Below are positions 8,772 through 17,644 of a stretch of DNA of 64,000 nucleotides, piece by piece. The stretch is taken from assembly GCF_049959315.1 (NCBI RefSeq), contig NZ_CP188201.1; one strand, written 5' to 3'. Origin of the DNA: Serratia proteamaculans_D. GTDB lineage: Bacteria > Pseudomonadota > Gammaproteobacteria > Enterobacterales > Enterobacteriaceae. How positions within the stretch are numbered: position 1 is the first letter of the stretch; each line of letters starts with the position of its first letter. The notes under the pieces are model-generated. The model saw only the letters and a list, made by a program, of their open reading frames with translations. It was not told where the DNA came from and did no database searches. A program made the translations under genes and the position numbers.

Positions 8772-10040
8772 ATGCAACGTCGTCACTTTATAAAAGCTTT
8801 TGCGCTGTCCGCCACCATGATCGGCATGGGGATGGCCTGGGGCGTGCAGGCCGCCGATACCATCAAGGTCGGCATCCTGAGTTCACTGTCCGGCACCATG
8901 GCCATTTCTGAAACGCCGCTTAAAGACGTGGCGCTGATGACCATTGATGACATCAACGCCAAGGGCGGCGTATTGGGTAAAAAACTCGAGCCGGTGGTGG
9001 TGGATCCGGCCTCCAACTGGCCGCTGTTCGCCGAAAAGGCGCGTCAGTTGCTGAGCCAGGACAAAGTGGCGGCGGTGTTTGGCTGCTGGACTTCGGTATC
9101 GCGTAAATCCGTGTTGCCGGTGTTTGAAGAACTGAACGGCCTGCTGTTCTACCCGGTGCAGTACGAAGGGGAAGAGATGTCGCCCAATGTGTTCTATACC
9201 GGTGCGGCGCCTAATCAGCAGGCGATCCCGGCGGTGGAATACCTGCTGAGCGAAGACGGCGGATCGGCGAAACGCTTCTTCCTGCTGGGCACCGACTACG
9301 TTTACCCGCGTACCACCAACAAGATCCTGCGTGCCTTCCTGCACTCGAAAGGTATTCAGGATAAAGATATCGAAGAGGTCTATACGCCGTTTGGCTACAG
9401 CGACTACCAGACCATCGTCGCCAACATCAAGAAATTCTCTGCCGGTGGCAAAACGGCGGTGATCTCCACCATCAACGGTGACTCCAACGTACCCTTCTAC
9501 AAAGAGCTGGCCAATCAGGGCATCAAGGCCACCGATGTGCCGGTGATCGCCTTCTCGGTAGGAGAAGAAGAGCTGCGCGGCATCGACACCAAACCGCTGG
9601 TGGGTAACCTGGCAGCCTGGAACTACTTCGAATCGGTGGATAACCCGACCAACAAGCAGTTCGTCAGCGAATGGCGGGCCTATGCCAAGGCGCATAACTT
9701 GCCGAACTATGCCACCGCAGTGACCAATGACCCGATGGAAGCCACCTATGTCGGCATCCATATGTGGGCGCAGGCGGTCGAGAAGGCCGGTACCACGGAC
9801 GTTGACAAGGTGCGCGCCGCGATGGCTGGGCAGACCTTCGCCGCGCCGTCGGGCTTTACCCTGACCATGGATGCCACCAACCACCATCTGCACAAACCGG
9901 TGATGATTGGCGAAATTGAAGGCAATGGCCAGTTCAACGTGGTGTGGCAAACCGATGCTCCGGTACGCGCCCAGCCGTGGAGCCCGTACATTGCCGGCAA
10001 CGACAAAAAATCGGAAAGCCCGGTAAAAGGCGGTAAGTAA
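8772..10040 (+). CDS. urtA: Urea ABC transporter, substrate-binding protein
   Basis: A 422-aa periplasmic binding protein of the branched-chain amino acid/amide type. Residues 1-27 form a signal peptide with a twin-arginine-like RRHFIK motif followed by a hydrophobic stretch and a VQA-A cleavage site, suggesting Tat export. The mature part starts DTIKVGILSSLSGTMAISE, as in UrtA. An AGGAG ribosome-binding site lies before the ATG. It heads the urtABCDE run. A strong GC-rich hairpin follows it before urtB, as is common where binding protein must outnumber the membrane parts. Confidence 0.93.
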   Translation: MQRRHFIKAFALSATMIGMGMAWGVQAADTIKVGILSSLSGTMAISETPLKDVALMTIDDINAKGGVLGKKLEPVVVDPASNWPLFAEKARQLLSQDKVAAVFGCWTSVSRKSVLPVFEELNGLLFYPVQYEGEEMSPNVFYTGAAPNQQAIPAVEYLLSEDGGSAKRFFLLGTDYVYPRTTNKILRAFLHSKGIQDKDIEEVYTPFGYSDYQTIVANIKKFSAGGKTAVISTINGDSNVPFYKELANQGIKATDVPVIAFSVGEEELRGIDTKPLVGNLAAWNYFESVDNPTNKQFVSEWRAYAKAHNLPNYATAVTNDPMEATYVGIHMWAQAVEKAGTTDVDKVRAAMAGQTFAAPSGFTLTMDATNHHLHKPVMIGEIEGNGQFNVVWQTDAPVRAQPWSPYIAGNDKKSESPVKGGK

Positions 10041-10053
10041 AACCGCAATCCAT

Positions 10054-10073
10054 GGGCCGGGCATGTCCGGCCC
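10054..10073. repeat. REP-like intercistronic hairpin after urtA
   Basis: GGGCCGG-GCATGT-CCGGCCC, a perfect 7-bp stem continued by CCTACA. It lies in the 51-bp urtA-urtB gap with no T-tract, so it is more likely an mRNA 3'-end stabiliser or REP-like element than a full terminator. The element at 53903-53941 shares its GCATG core and CCCCTACA edge. Confidence 0.6.
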
Positions 10074-10091
10074 CTACAGAAGAGGCTGCCG

Positions 10092-11672
10092 ATGCAACTC
10101 CCATTTTTCTTTCATTTCCGACGCTGGCTTTGGCTGCTGTGCTGCCTGCCGATGTTCGCGCAGGCGGGGCCGGCCGATGACTTTGCTGCGGCCAACCGTA
10201 CGCAGCAGGCCAAATTATTGCAGGCGTGGGCGACTGCGCCGGATGCTACGCGCTTGCCGTTACTGCAGGCGTTAAAGCAGGAAAGCGTGGTGATCGACGA
10301 GGCCAAACATGCCTTTATCCAGCAGGGCGATCGTTACCAGCCGCTGGAAGGCAGTGCTGCCCCGGTCGGTACGCCAAAGAAACTGTGGCTGAATAACCGG
10401 CTGCGGATCCTGATTGCCAACGCGCTGTCGGCCCACCGGCTGGTCAGTGAAGATCCGGCGCTGCGTTTACAGGCGGCGCAGGCCCTGCAGCAGGAAGCGC
10501 AAAACGATCAATTACCGCTGTTGACCCAACGCCTGGCGCAGGAAAAAGACAGCCGGGTGCATGAGGCGCTGAGCATCGCGCTGGCCAATCTGCAACTGAC
10601 CGACGCCGATGCCAAAGTGCGCCTCAATGCGGTGCGTTTGCTCGGCAGTTCGGGGGCAGCAGAAACCCAGACGCGGTTGCAGGCATTGACCGATGTCGCC
10701 CATGAGCCGGACGCTGCCGTGCGCGCCGAAGCGCTGAAAAGCCTGGCCAGCGTCAAACACCGGTTGATGATCGGCGACCTGATTGGCCAGGCGTTTACCG
10801 GCCTGTCGCTCGGCTCGATCTTACTGTTGGCGGCGCTCGGACTGGCGATCACCTACGGCCTGCTGGGGGTGATCAACATGGCGCACGGCGAAATGCTGAT
10901 GCTCGGTGCCTACTCGGCCTATCTGGTGCAGGGACTGTTTCAGCAGTTTGCGCCGCAGTGGTTGGCGCTGTATCCGCTGGTGGCGTTGCCGGTGGCTTTC
11001 ACCATCACCGCCTGCATTGGCATGGCGCTGGAGCGCACGGTGATCCGTCATCTGTATGGTCGGCCGCTGGAGACCCTGCTGGCGACTTGGGGTATCAGTC
11101 TGGTGCTGATCCAATTGGTTCGGGTGTTATTTGGCGCGCAAAACGTCGAGGTTGCCAACCCGGCCTGGCTGTCGGGCGGCATTCAGTTACTGCCCAACCT
11201 GGTGCTGCCGTGGAACCGTATCGCGGTGATCCTGTTTGTGGTGCTGGTGTTGGTACTCACCTGGTTGCTGCTAAATAAAACCCGCCTGGGTATGAACGTG
11301 CGCGCCGTGACGCAAAACCGCGCCATGGCCGCCTGCTGCGGCGTCCCCACCGGCCGCGTCGATATGCTGGCGTTCGGCCTGGGTTCCGGCATTGCCGGGC
11401 TGGGAGGAGTGGCGCTGTCGCAGCTGGGCAACGTCGGGCCGGAGCTGGGTCAGGGTTATATCATCGACTCGTTCCTGGTGGTGGTGCTCGGGGGCGTCGG
11501 CCAGTTGGCCGGGACCGTGGTGGCGGCCTTTGGCCTCGGTATTCTTAACAAAATTCTTGAACCGCAGATAGGCGCTGTATTGGGCAAAATCCTGATCCTG
11601 GCGCTGATCGTGCTGTTTATTCAAAAACGTCCTCAGGGACTGTTCGCCTTCAAGGGGAGGGTGATCGACTGA
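10092..11672 (+). CDS. urtB: Urea ABC transporter, permease UrtB
   Basis: A 526-aa inner-membrane permease. It has a signal-like N-terminus, then about 190 residues of helical repeat-like sequence (for example LRLQAAQALQQEAQ and VRLNAVRLLGSSGAAE) typical of the long UrtB form, presumably periplasmic. The membrane part starts near residue 225 (LIGQAFTGLSLGSILLLAALG) and resembles LivH. The next gene overlaps by one base (TGATG). It forms the translocation channel together with UrtC. Confidence 0.92.
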   Translation: MQLPFFFHFRRWLWLLCCLPMFAQAGPADDFAAANRTQQAKLLQAWATAPDATRLPLLQALKQESVVIDEAKHAFIQQGDRYQPLEGSAAPVGTPKKLWLNNRLRILIANALSAHRLVSEDPALRLQAAQALQQEAQNDQLPLLTQRLAQEKDSRVHEALSIALANLQLTDADAKVRLNAVRLLGSSGAAETQTRLQALTDVAHEPDAAVRAEALKSLASVKHRLMIGDLIGQAFTGLSLGSILLLAALGLAITYGLLGVINMAHGEMLMLGAYSAYLVQGLFQQFAPQWLALYPLVALPVAFTITACIGMALERTVIRHLYGRPLETLLATWGISLVLIQLVRVLFGAQNVEVANPAWLSGGIQLLPNLVLPWNRIAVILFVVLVLVLTWLLLNKTRLGMNVRAVTQNRAMAACCGVPTGRVDMLAFGLGSGIAGLGGVALSQLGNVGPELGQGYIIDSFLVVVLGGVGQLAGTVVAAFGLGILNKILEPQIGAVLGKILILALIVLFIQKRPQGLFAFKGRVID

Positions 11673-12748
11673 TGAGCCAACCATTGACTGTAACCGGCCT
11701 GCAGAAGGCACCCCGACTGGCGTTGGGCATCGGCGGGCTGGCGTTGCTGGCACTGCTGATCATGCCGTTTTTGGCCCTGCTGCCGGCAGACCACCCGCTG
11801 GCGATCTCCACTTACACCCTGACGCTGGTGGGTAAAATTTTGTGTTATGCGGTGGTGGCGGTGGCGCTTGATCTGGTGTGGGGTTACGCCGGGCAGCTGT
11901 CGCTGGGGCATGGGCTGTTTTTCGCCCTCGGCGGCTATGCCATGGGCATGTACCTGATGCGCCAGGCGGCGGGCGATGGTCTGCCGGCATTTATGTCGTT
12001 TCTTTCGTGGAATGAACTGCCGTGGTTTTGGAGCGGCACCCAGTACTTCGCCTGGGCGCTGTGCCTGATCGTTTTGGTGCCCGGCGTGCTGGCCTTTATC
12101 TTCGGTTATTTCGCCTTTCGCTCAAAAATCAAAGGGGTGTACTTCTCCATAATGACTCAGGCGTTGACCTACGCCGGTATGCTGCTGTTCTTTCGTAACG
12201 AAACCGGCTTTGGTGGCAACAATGGCTTTACCGGTTTCACCACCTTGCTGGGCTTCCCGATCACTGCTACCGGCACGCGGGTGGCGCTGTTCCTGACCAC
12301 GGTGCTGCTGCTGGCCGCCAGTCTGGCAATCGGCTTTGCGCTGGCCCGCAGCAAATTCGGTCGGGTACTGACGGCGGTGCGCGATGCGGAAAACCGCCTG
12401 ACGTTCTGCGGCTACGATCCGAAAGGCTTCAAACTGTTTGTCTGGACGCTGTCGGCGGTGCTGTGCGGGCTGGCCGGTGCGCTGTATGTGCCGCAGGTGG
12501 GCATTATCAACCCCGGCGAAATGTCACCGACCAACTCGATTGAAGCCGCCATCTGGGTGGCGCTCGGCGGGCGCGGCACGCTGGTGGGGCCGCTGCTGGG
12601 GGCCGGTATCGTCAACGGTGCCAAAAGCTGGTTCACCATGGCGATTCCGGAATACTGGCAGTTCTTCCTTGGCCTGATGTTTATTGTCGTCACGTTGTTC
12701 CTGCCGAAAGGGGTTATCGGCCTGCTGCGCAGAGGGAAATCACAATGA
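11672..12748 (+). CDS. urtC: Urea ABC transporter, permease UrtC
   Basis: A 358-aa LivM-type permease. Several long hydrophobic segments and the conserved DLVWGYAGQLSLGHGLFFALG region near residue 70 are visible, and the end is FLPKGVIGLLRRGK. Its ATG overlaps the urtB stop and its stop overlaps urtD by 4 bp, so the cassette is tightly coupled. It pairs with UrtB in the inner membrane. Confidence 0.93.
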   Translation: MSQPLTVTGLQKAPRLALGIGGLALLALLIMPFLALLPADHPLAISTYTLTLVGKILCYAVVAVALDLVWGYAGQLSLGHGLFFALGGYAMGMYLMRQAAGDGLPAFMSFLSWNELPWFWSGTQYFAWALCLIVLVPGVLAFIFGYFAFRSKIKGVYFSIMTQALTYAGMLLFFRNETGFGGNNGFTGFTTLLGFPITATGTRVALFLTTVLLLAASLAIGFALARSKFGRVLTAVRDAENRLTFCGYDPKGFKLFVWTLSAVLCGLAGALYVPQVGIINPGEMSPTNSIEAAIWVALGGRGTLVGPLLGAGIVNGAKSWFTMAIPEYWQFFLGLMFIVVTLFLPKGVIGLLRRGKSQ

Positions 12749-13551
12749 ATTCGCTGCAAATGACCGAAGAGCTGTTCACCCAGCCGCTACCGGCCGATAA
12801 ATACCGCCAGCAAACCGATCCGGTACTGCTGCTCGACAAGATCAACGTCAGTTTTGACGGTTTTCGGGCACTGAGCGATCTTTCGCTGCAGATCGGGGTG
12901 GGGGAATTGCGCTGTGTGATCGGCCCCAACGGCGCGGGGAAAACAACGCTGATGGATGTGATCACCGGTAAGACCCGGCCGGACAGCGGCAGGGTGTTTT
13001 ACGATCAAACCGTCGATCTGACCGCGCTGGATCCGATGCAGATCGCCCAGGCCGGCATCGGTCGAAAGTTCCAAAAGCCCACGGTGTTTGAGGCACTGAC
13101 GGTATTCGAGAATCTGGAGATCGCCCAGAAAACCCAGAAGTCGGTATGGGCCTGCCTGCGCGCCAAACTGAGCAGCGAACAGCGCGACCGCATTGATGAA
13201 ATGCTGAAAACCCTGCGGCTGGGCCATGAACGCCATCGTCCCGCCGGGTTGCTGTCCCACGGGCAAAAACAGTTTCTCGAGATCGGCATGTTATTGGTGC
13301 AGGAACCGCATCTGCTGCTGCTCGATGAACCGGCGGCCGGTATGACAGATGCGGAAACCGAGTACACCGCCGAACTGTTCCGCTCGCTGGCGGGCAAGCA
13401 TTCGCTGATGGTGGTGGAGCACGACATGGGGTTTGTCGAAACCATTGCCGACCACGTCACGGTACTGCATCAGGGCCAGGTGTTGGCGGAAGGCTCATTG
13501 GCGCAGGTACAGGCCAACGAGCAGGTGATCGACGTGTATTTGGGGCGTTAG
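12745..13551 (+). CDS. urtD: Urea ABC transporter, ATP-binding protein UrtD
   Basis: A 268-aa LivG-type ATPase. Walker A is GPNGAGKT (60-67), the signature is LSHGQKQ, Walker B is LLLLDEP and the switch histidine is in VVEHDM. It has an N-terminal extension of about 27 residues before the ABC fold. The start overlaps urtC. It energises urea import together with UrtE. Confidence 0.94.
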   Translation: MNSLQMTEELFTQPLPADKYRQQTDPVLLLDKINVSFDGFRALSDLSLQIGVGELRCVIGPNGAGKTTLMDVITGKTRPDSGRVFYDQTVDLTALDPMQIAQAGIGRKFQKPTVFEALTVFENLEIAQKTQKSVWACLRAKLSSEQRDRIDEMLKTLRLGHERHRPAGLLSHGQKQFLEIGMLLVQEPHLLLLDEPAAGMTDAETEYTAELFRSLAGKHSLMVVEHDMGFVETIADHVTVLHQGQVLAEGSLAQVQANEQVIDVYLGR

Positions 13552-13559
13552 GAGTAGCT

Positions 13560-14258
13560 ATGTTGCAAGTGAATGAACTGAATCAATATTACGGCGGCAG
13601 CCACATTTTGCGCGGCCTGTCGTTTGAAGCTCATATCGGCGAAGTGACCTGCCTGCTGGGCCGCAACGGCGTAGGGAAAACCACTTTGCTCAAATGCCTG
13701 ATGGGGCTGATCCCTGCCAAGAGCGGTAGCATCAGTTGGCAGGGTGAAAGCCTTAACGGCAGAAAACCGCATCAGCGGGTGCAGGCCGGGGTGGCCTATG
13801 TCCCGCAGGGGCGCGAGATCTTTGGCCGTCTGACGGTGGAAGAAAATCTGCTGATGGGGCTGGCACGGTTTTCCGGTAGCCAGGCGCGCAAGGTCCCGGA
13901 TCAGATCTATGAACTTTTCCCGGTGCTGTTGCAGATGAAAGATCGGCGCGGCGGCGATCTCTCCGGTGGGCAACAGCAACAGTTGGCGATTGGGCGTGCG
14001 CTGGCCTGCCGACCGCAGCTATTGATCCTGGATGAGCCGACGGAGGGGATCCAGCCTTCGGTGATCAAAGAGATCGGTGCGGTGATCAAACAGTTGGCGG
14101 CCCAGGGAGATATGGCCATCCTGCTGGTGGAACAATTTTATGATTTTGCCGCTGAGCTGGCGGACCGCTATCTGGTGATGTCGCGCGGCAGCATTGTCCA
14201 GCGCGGTGCCGGCAGCGCGATGGAGCAAGACGGCGTGCGTGGGCTGGTGGCGATATAA
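13560..14258 (+). CDS. urtE: Urea ABC transporter, ATP-binding protein UrtE
   Basis: A 232-aa LivF-type ATPase. Walker A is GRNGVGKT (34-41), the signature LSGGQQQQ, Walker B LLILDEP followed by TEGIQPS. It follows urtD by 8 bp with a GGAG site in the gap, and is the last gene of the urea block. I see no clear terminator in the 28 bp before the convergent antitoxin gene. Confidence 0.94.
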   Translation: MLQVNELNQYYGGSHILRGLSFEAHIGEVTCLLGRNGVGKTTLLKCLMGLIPAKSGSISWQGESLNGRKPHQRVQAGVAYVPQGREIFGRLTVEENLLMGLARFSGSQARKVPDQIYELFPVLLQMKDRRGGDLSGGQQQQLAIGRALACRPQLLILDEPTEGIQPSVIKEIGAVIKQLAAQGDMAILLVEQFYDFAAELADRYLVMSRGSIVQRGAGSAMEQDGVRGLVAI

Positions 14259-14286
14259 GGCCTAAGGTTGGGCAGTGAAAGGGGGA

Positions 14287-14538
14287 TTATTTTTTTATGT
14301 AGCCTTTCACTGCTGCCATGAACACATCACGATCCCACTCCACAGTGTCCCCGCTGTTCTCCCCCTCGGCGATCAAACGGCGTAGTTCTTCCAGCTTTGA
14401 GGCGGCGGTACGCTCACGCAGGGTACGCACCGATTCACGAATCACTTCGCTGGGGGTTCGATAGTCGCCGCTGGCTACCAGACCTTCAACAAAGTTACGC
14501 AGTTCTTCACCCAGATCCACCGTTAATGTTCTGCCCAT
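14287..14538 (-). CDS. ParD-like ribbon-helix-helix antitoxin, apparently orphan
   Basis: An 83-aa protein with the RHH pattern MGRTLTVDLGEELRNFVEGLV, then SGDYRTPSEVIRESVRTL, as in ParD/CopG-type antitoxins of type II systems. A parE toxin would be expected directly downstream on the same strand, but only 28 bp separate its stop from the end of urtE. The AGGAGGAAAT ribosome-binding site is strong. A perfect 7-bp dyad 29 bp upstream of its start (14568-14586) is a plausible autoregulatory operator. Confidence 0.8.
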   Translation of the reverse strand: MGRTLTVDLGEELRNFVEGLVASGDYRTPSEVIRESVRTLRERTAASKLEELRRLIAEGENSGDTVEWDRDVFMAAVKGYIKK

Positions 14539-14567
14539 ATTTCCTCCTCCGCTATTGGCTTAATCAT

Positions 14568-14586
14568 TGTAAGATTAGTTCTTACA
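14568..14586. promoter_or_regulatory. Palindromic operator candidate for the ParD-like protein
   Basis: TGTAAGA-TTAGT-TCTTACA, a perfect dyad with 7-bp arms, between the divergent antitoxin and DUF2165 genes. RHH antitoxins usually bind such sites over their own promoter, so both genes could be controlled from here. Confidence 0.5.
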
Positions 14587-14670
14587 TTGTGCACGTTAAA
14601 ACTGGGGAGCCTGGAGCTGCAGCAATACAAGGAACTCCGGGTTATACATCACCATAAATTAGGGATAATC

Positions 14671-15183
14671 ATGAACGAAATCACTATGTCACGTCTGGGC
14701 TGCATCGTCCTGTCACTGTTCCCGGCTCTTTGGGGGATCTTCAGTCTGCTGAACAATACCGCCGATTTTTCCGGGACTGCCCAACATGCCGTGGCCCCGC
14801 TGCTGGCCATGCAGGATACCTATCAGGTTCCTGGATTAATGTGGCGGGCTATCAGCGTTGAATGGGCCGGGCGGGTCGGGCTGGCGATGATCACTTTGCT
14901 GGAGTCTGTGGCCGGCATCACCGCTGCCTTTGGCGTGGTGCTGATGCTGAAACATCTGGGCCATTCTTACGCGGCTTTTGCCAGGGGAAAAGCCTGGGCC
15001 ATGCTGGGCGCGCTCTGTGCTATCGCGGTGTGGGGCCTCGGTTTTATGGTGGTCGCAGGCGACTGGTTTATGGCCTGGCAGGCCAAGGATAACCCGCTGG
15101 CGGTGCAGCTGGGCGCGATGCTGTATATGGTACCCAATACGCTGGCGCTGATATTTTTGATGCTGCAACGCGACGCTCGCTAA
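14671..15183 (+). CDS. DUF2165 family small membrane protein
   Basis: A 170-aa protein with about four hydrophobic segments (RLGCIVLSLFPALWGIFSL, then a central pair, and YMVPNTLALIFLMLQ at the end), matching the DUF2165 family of predicted small integral membrane proteins. Function unknown. The ATG at 14671 (MNEITMSRLGC) is preferred over the upstream in-frame start at 14587, which lies close to the operator. It is divergent from the ParD-like gene and may share its regulatory region. Confidence 0.8.
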   Translation: MNEITMSRLGCIVLSLFPALWGIFSLLNNTADFSGTAQHAVAPLLAMQDTYQVPGLMWRAISVEWAGRVGLAMITLLESVAGITAAFGVVLMLKHLGHSYAAFARGKAWAMLGALCAIAVWGLGFMVVAGDWFMAWQAKDNPLAVQLGAMLYMVPNTLALIFLMLQRDAR

Positions 15184-15191
15184 CCGGTAAA

Positions 15192-15218
15192 GCCGCAGGA
15201 TTTTAATAAAACTGCGGC
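15192..15218. terminator. Stem-loop after DUF2165 gene
   Basis: GCCGCAG and CTGCGGC (7 bp) enclose an AT loop that can add a TTTT/AAAA stem. There is no T-run after it on the plus strand, so termination is possible but not certain. Confidence 0.4.
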
Positions 15219-15259
15219 GAAATTCGCGAAAGTGTTGCCAAATGCTAACCTGCCGACGG

Positions 15260-15296
15260 GTGTCACATTTCGTTCATAATTTTGCCATAGCATAAT
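15260..15296 (+). promoter_or_regulatory. Pho-box-like site and -10 ahead of the phosphatase gene
   Basis: GTGTCAC-ATTT-CGTTCAT (15260-15277) has the geometry of a PhoB box: two CTGTCAT-like heptamers, 5 of 7 bases each, separated by a 4-bp AT spacer. A -10-like TAGCAT/CATAAT (15288-15296) follows at the expected distance of about 10 bp. Placement before a secreted phosphatase supports the reading. Confidence 0.45.
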
Positions 15297-15353
15297 GATG
15301 CTCAAATAAATTAATAATAAATCAACAGGTTAATTATTTTCGAGGGAATGCCT

Positions 15354-17060
15354 ATGAGCGATAAACCGAATAAGGATCTGCCGTTACCGGCGGAGGAACA
15401 GCAGCCGAGCAACCCGGCACGTCGGCGTTTTCTGGCTGGCGCTACGGCGTTAGGGGTAGGTGCCTCCATTGCGCCGTTGGCCAGGGCCGCGGCTGACGGC
15501 AACAAGAAAGTGGTACTGAACACTTTGCCGACCAGTGCACAAAACCCGCTGTTGCGGCGTCATGTGAAAAATGTAGTGGTGATCTACGCCGAAAATCGCA
15601 GTTTCAACAACCTGTTCGCCAATTTCCCAGGGGTAGAAAAACCGCTGTCGGCGCTCAAGCCCGAGGAATACCAGCAGCGCGATCGCGACGGCAGTCTGCT
15701 GGACTCGCTGCCGCCGATCTGGAAAGGCCTGGTGCCAAAGGCACAGGAGGTTGGACACGTTAACTATCAAATTGGTGAAGACGCGGTGTTCACCAATCAA
15801 TTGCTCAATCAGCCGTTTGTGTTGACCGGGCCACAGGGCGAGAACCTGCCGCATGGCGTGGTCACCCGCGACCTATGGCATGTGTTCTACCAGAATCAAA
15901 TGCAGATCAACGGCGGCAAAAACGACAAGTTTGTCGCCTGGGCCGACTCAGGTGCTCTGACCATGGGTTATTACGGTGACGGTGCCTACAACCTGCGGCT
16001 GTGGACGCTGGCGCAAGAATTTACCCTGTGCGATAACTTCTTCCAGGGGGCGTTTGGCGGTTCCTTCCTGAATCACCAGTATCTGATCTGCGCCCGCCCG
16101 CCGTTTTACCCCGAGGTACAAAACTCCGTCGCCAAAGACGGTATTGCCCTGCTGGAAAGCGATGACGTGACGGACTCGCGCCTGAAACCGTTGGGCGACT
16201 CGCCGGTCAGCGCCTCGTTCGGCATCCCGCTGTTTGGCAAGAGCCTGCTGACGCCAGATGGCTATGCGGTCAACACCATGGCACCACCGTACTGGCCATC
16301 GTGGACTCAGGATGAGAAAGACCCGACGCTGGCGGACGCCACCATGCCCAACGTTATGCCACCACAGAAGCATCCGCATATTGGCGATTTACTGAGCCAG
16401 AAAGGGATCGACTGGGCGTGGTATGCCGGGGGTTGGCAGTACGCGCTGGACAACCGCAAGGATCAGGGCGATTTCCCAGGTGCGCCGGATTTTCAGTATC
16501 ACCATCAACCGTTCAACTATTTCGAAAATCTGGGGCCGGGTAACCCGCAGGCGCGTGAGGCGCATTTGCGTGACGGCGGTATTGGCGATTCAGCCGCCAG
16601 CAATAAATTTCTGGCCGCGGTGGAAGCGGGGACTTTACCACCGGTGGCATTCTACAAACCGCAGGGCAACCTCAACATGCACGCCGGTTATTCCGATGTG
16701 GAGGCCGGCGATCGCCATATTGCCCATATCATCAACAGTCTGCGCAATGGCCCACAGTGGGAAAATAGCGTGGTAGTGATTACCTTTGATGAGAACGGCG
16801 GCTGGTGGGATCATGTGGCTCCGCCGCAGGGCGATCGTTGGGGGCCTGGCTCACGTATCCCGGCATTGGTAGTTTCGCCGTTTGCCCGCAAAGGCTACGT
16901 CGATCATGAGGTGTACGATACCGGCTCGATCCTGCGATTAATCAGCCGGGTGTTTGATCTGCCACCGCTGGACGGGCTAACGGAGCGCGATAAAGCGATG
17001 GCGGCGCGCAGCCAAAAACCGCTAGGGGATCTGACCGGCGCGCTGGAGTTTCCGGGCTAG
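15354..17060 (+). CDS. Tat-exported phosphoesterase/acid phosphatase (phospholipase C-like family)
   Basis: A 568-aa exported protein of the alkaline phosphatase-like phosphoesterase family that includes bacterial acid phosphatases and phospholipases C. The Tat signal is ARRRFLAGATALGVG, about residues 23-45, with cleavage near LARAAA. Family motifs: VVIYAENRSFNNLF near the mature N-terminus, and ITFDENGGWWDHVAPP with GPGSRIPALVVSPFA near the C-terminus. ATG 15354 has GAGGG 7 bases upstream; ATG 15348 is the alternative. The substrate is not determined; phosphate scavenging in the periplasm fits the Pho-box-like site. Confidence 0.87.
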   Translation: MSDKPNKDLPLPAEEQQPSNPARRRFLAGATALGVGASIAPLARAAADGNKKVVLNTLPTSAQNPLLRRHVKNVVVIYAENRSFNNLFANFPGVEKPLSALKPEEYQQRDRDGSLLDSLPPIWKGLVPKAQEVGHVNYQIGEDAVFTNQLLNQPFVLTGPQGENLPHGVVTRDLWHVFYQNQMQINGGKNDKFVAWADSGALTMGYYGDGAYNLRLWTLAQEFTLCDNFFQGAFGGSFLNHQYLICARPPFYPEVQNSVAKDGIALLESDDVTDSRLKPLGDSPVSASFGIPLFGKSLLTPDGYAVNTMAPPYWPSWTQDEKDPTLADATMPNVMPPQKHPHIGDLLSQKGIDWAWYAGGWQYALDNRKDQGDFPGAPDFQYHHQPFNYFENLGPGNPQAREAHLRDGGIGDSAASNKFLAAVEAGTLPPVAFYKPQGNLNMHAGYSDVEAGDRHIAHIINSLRNGPQWENSVVVITFDENGGWWDHVAPPQGDRWGPGSRIPALVVSPFARKGYVDHEVYDTGSILRLISRVFDLPPLDGLTERDKAMAARSQKPLGDLTGALEFPG

Positions 17061-17063
17061 AGG

Positions 17064-17576
17064 TTACAGCGGCTTTGACATATACCAGATGCCGATGGAC
17101 CCCTGGGCGCTGGTGTAGCAGGTTTCACCGCAAATACTCAGCCCCTGGCGTTGGTAAAAACGCTGGGCGCTGGTATTGCGCTGCAACACTTCCAGCCACA
17201 ACGTTTTTTGCTTACGTTCGATCGCCCGCAGCTGCACCTGTTCAAAAAAGTGCTGGCCGTAACCCCGGCCGGCATATTCCGGCAGGAAATAGATTTTCTG
17301 CAGCTCTGCACCGACCTGTTCAGTGGGTGCCAGCAGGCTGTTGAAATTCAGCCGCGCATAACCCACCAGGTTGTCGCCTTCATACCCCAACAACCAGCAA
17401 ACATCCGCGTCCTGCAGCGTTTTTTCTAGAGCTTCAACAGCAAAGTCTTGCGCCAGAAAAGCGTCCAACTCCTCTTTATGGTGCCAAAGTTTGCCAAAAT
17501 GGGCCTGGTAGGTGCGCATACCCACATCACGAACCTGCGCTAAATCACCGCTCAAAGCCTGGCGGATGGTGAACAT
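17064..17576 (-). CDS. GNAT family N-acetyltransferase
   Basis: A 170-aa acetyltransferase. The acetyl-CoA-binding core is YFLPEYAGRGYGQHFFEQV, followed by WLEVLQRNTSAQRFYQRQG, the usual GNAT ending. ATG 17576 (MFTIRQALSGDLAQVRDVG) has AGAGG upstream; the frame extends to 17660 but that part is non-conserved and reaches into the toxin-antitoxin promoter. It ends 3 bp from the phosphatase stop (convergent). Substrate unknown. Confidence 0.87.
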   Translation of the reverse strand: MFTIRQALSGDLAQVRDVGMRTYQAHFGKLWHHKEELDAFLAQDFAVEALEKTLQDADVCWLLGYEGDNLVGYARLNFNSLLAPTEQVGAELQKIYFLPEYAGRGYGQHFFEQVQLRAIERKQKTLWLEVLQRNTSAQRFYQRQGLSICGETCYTSAQGSIGIWYMSKPL

Positions 17577-17644
17577 AGGGACCTCTTGTAAGAAATGAGA
17601 AACGGCGGGCAAGCTGAAAGGGCAACGCCGCCACTGGTGAGAAT

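Noticed and set aside
14259..14286. Toxin partner of the ParD-like antitoxin
   Set aside because: Only 28 bp remain downstream before urtE, and overlapping frames there are shadows of urtE or the antitoxin itself.
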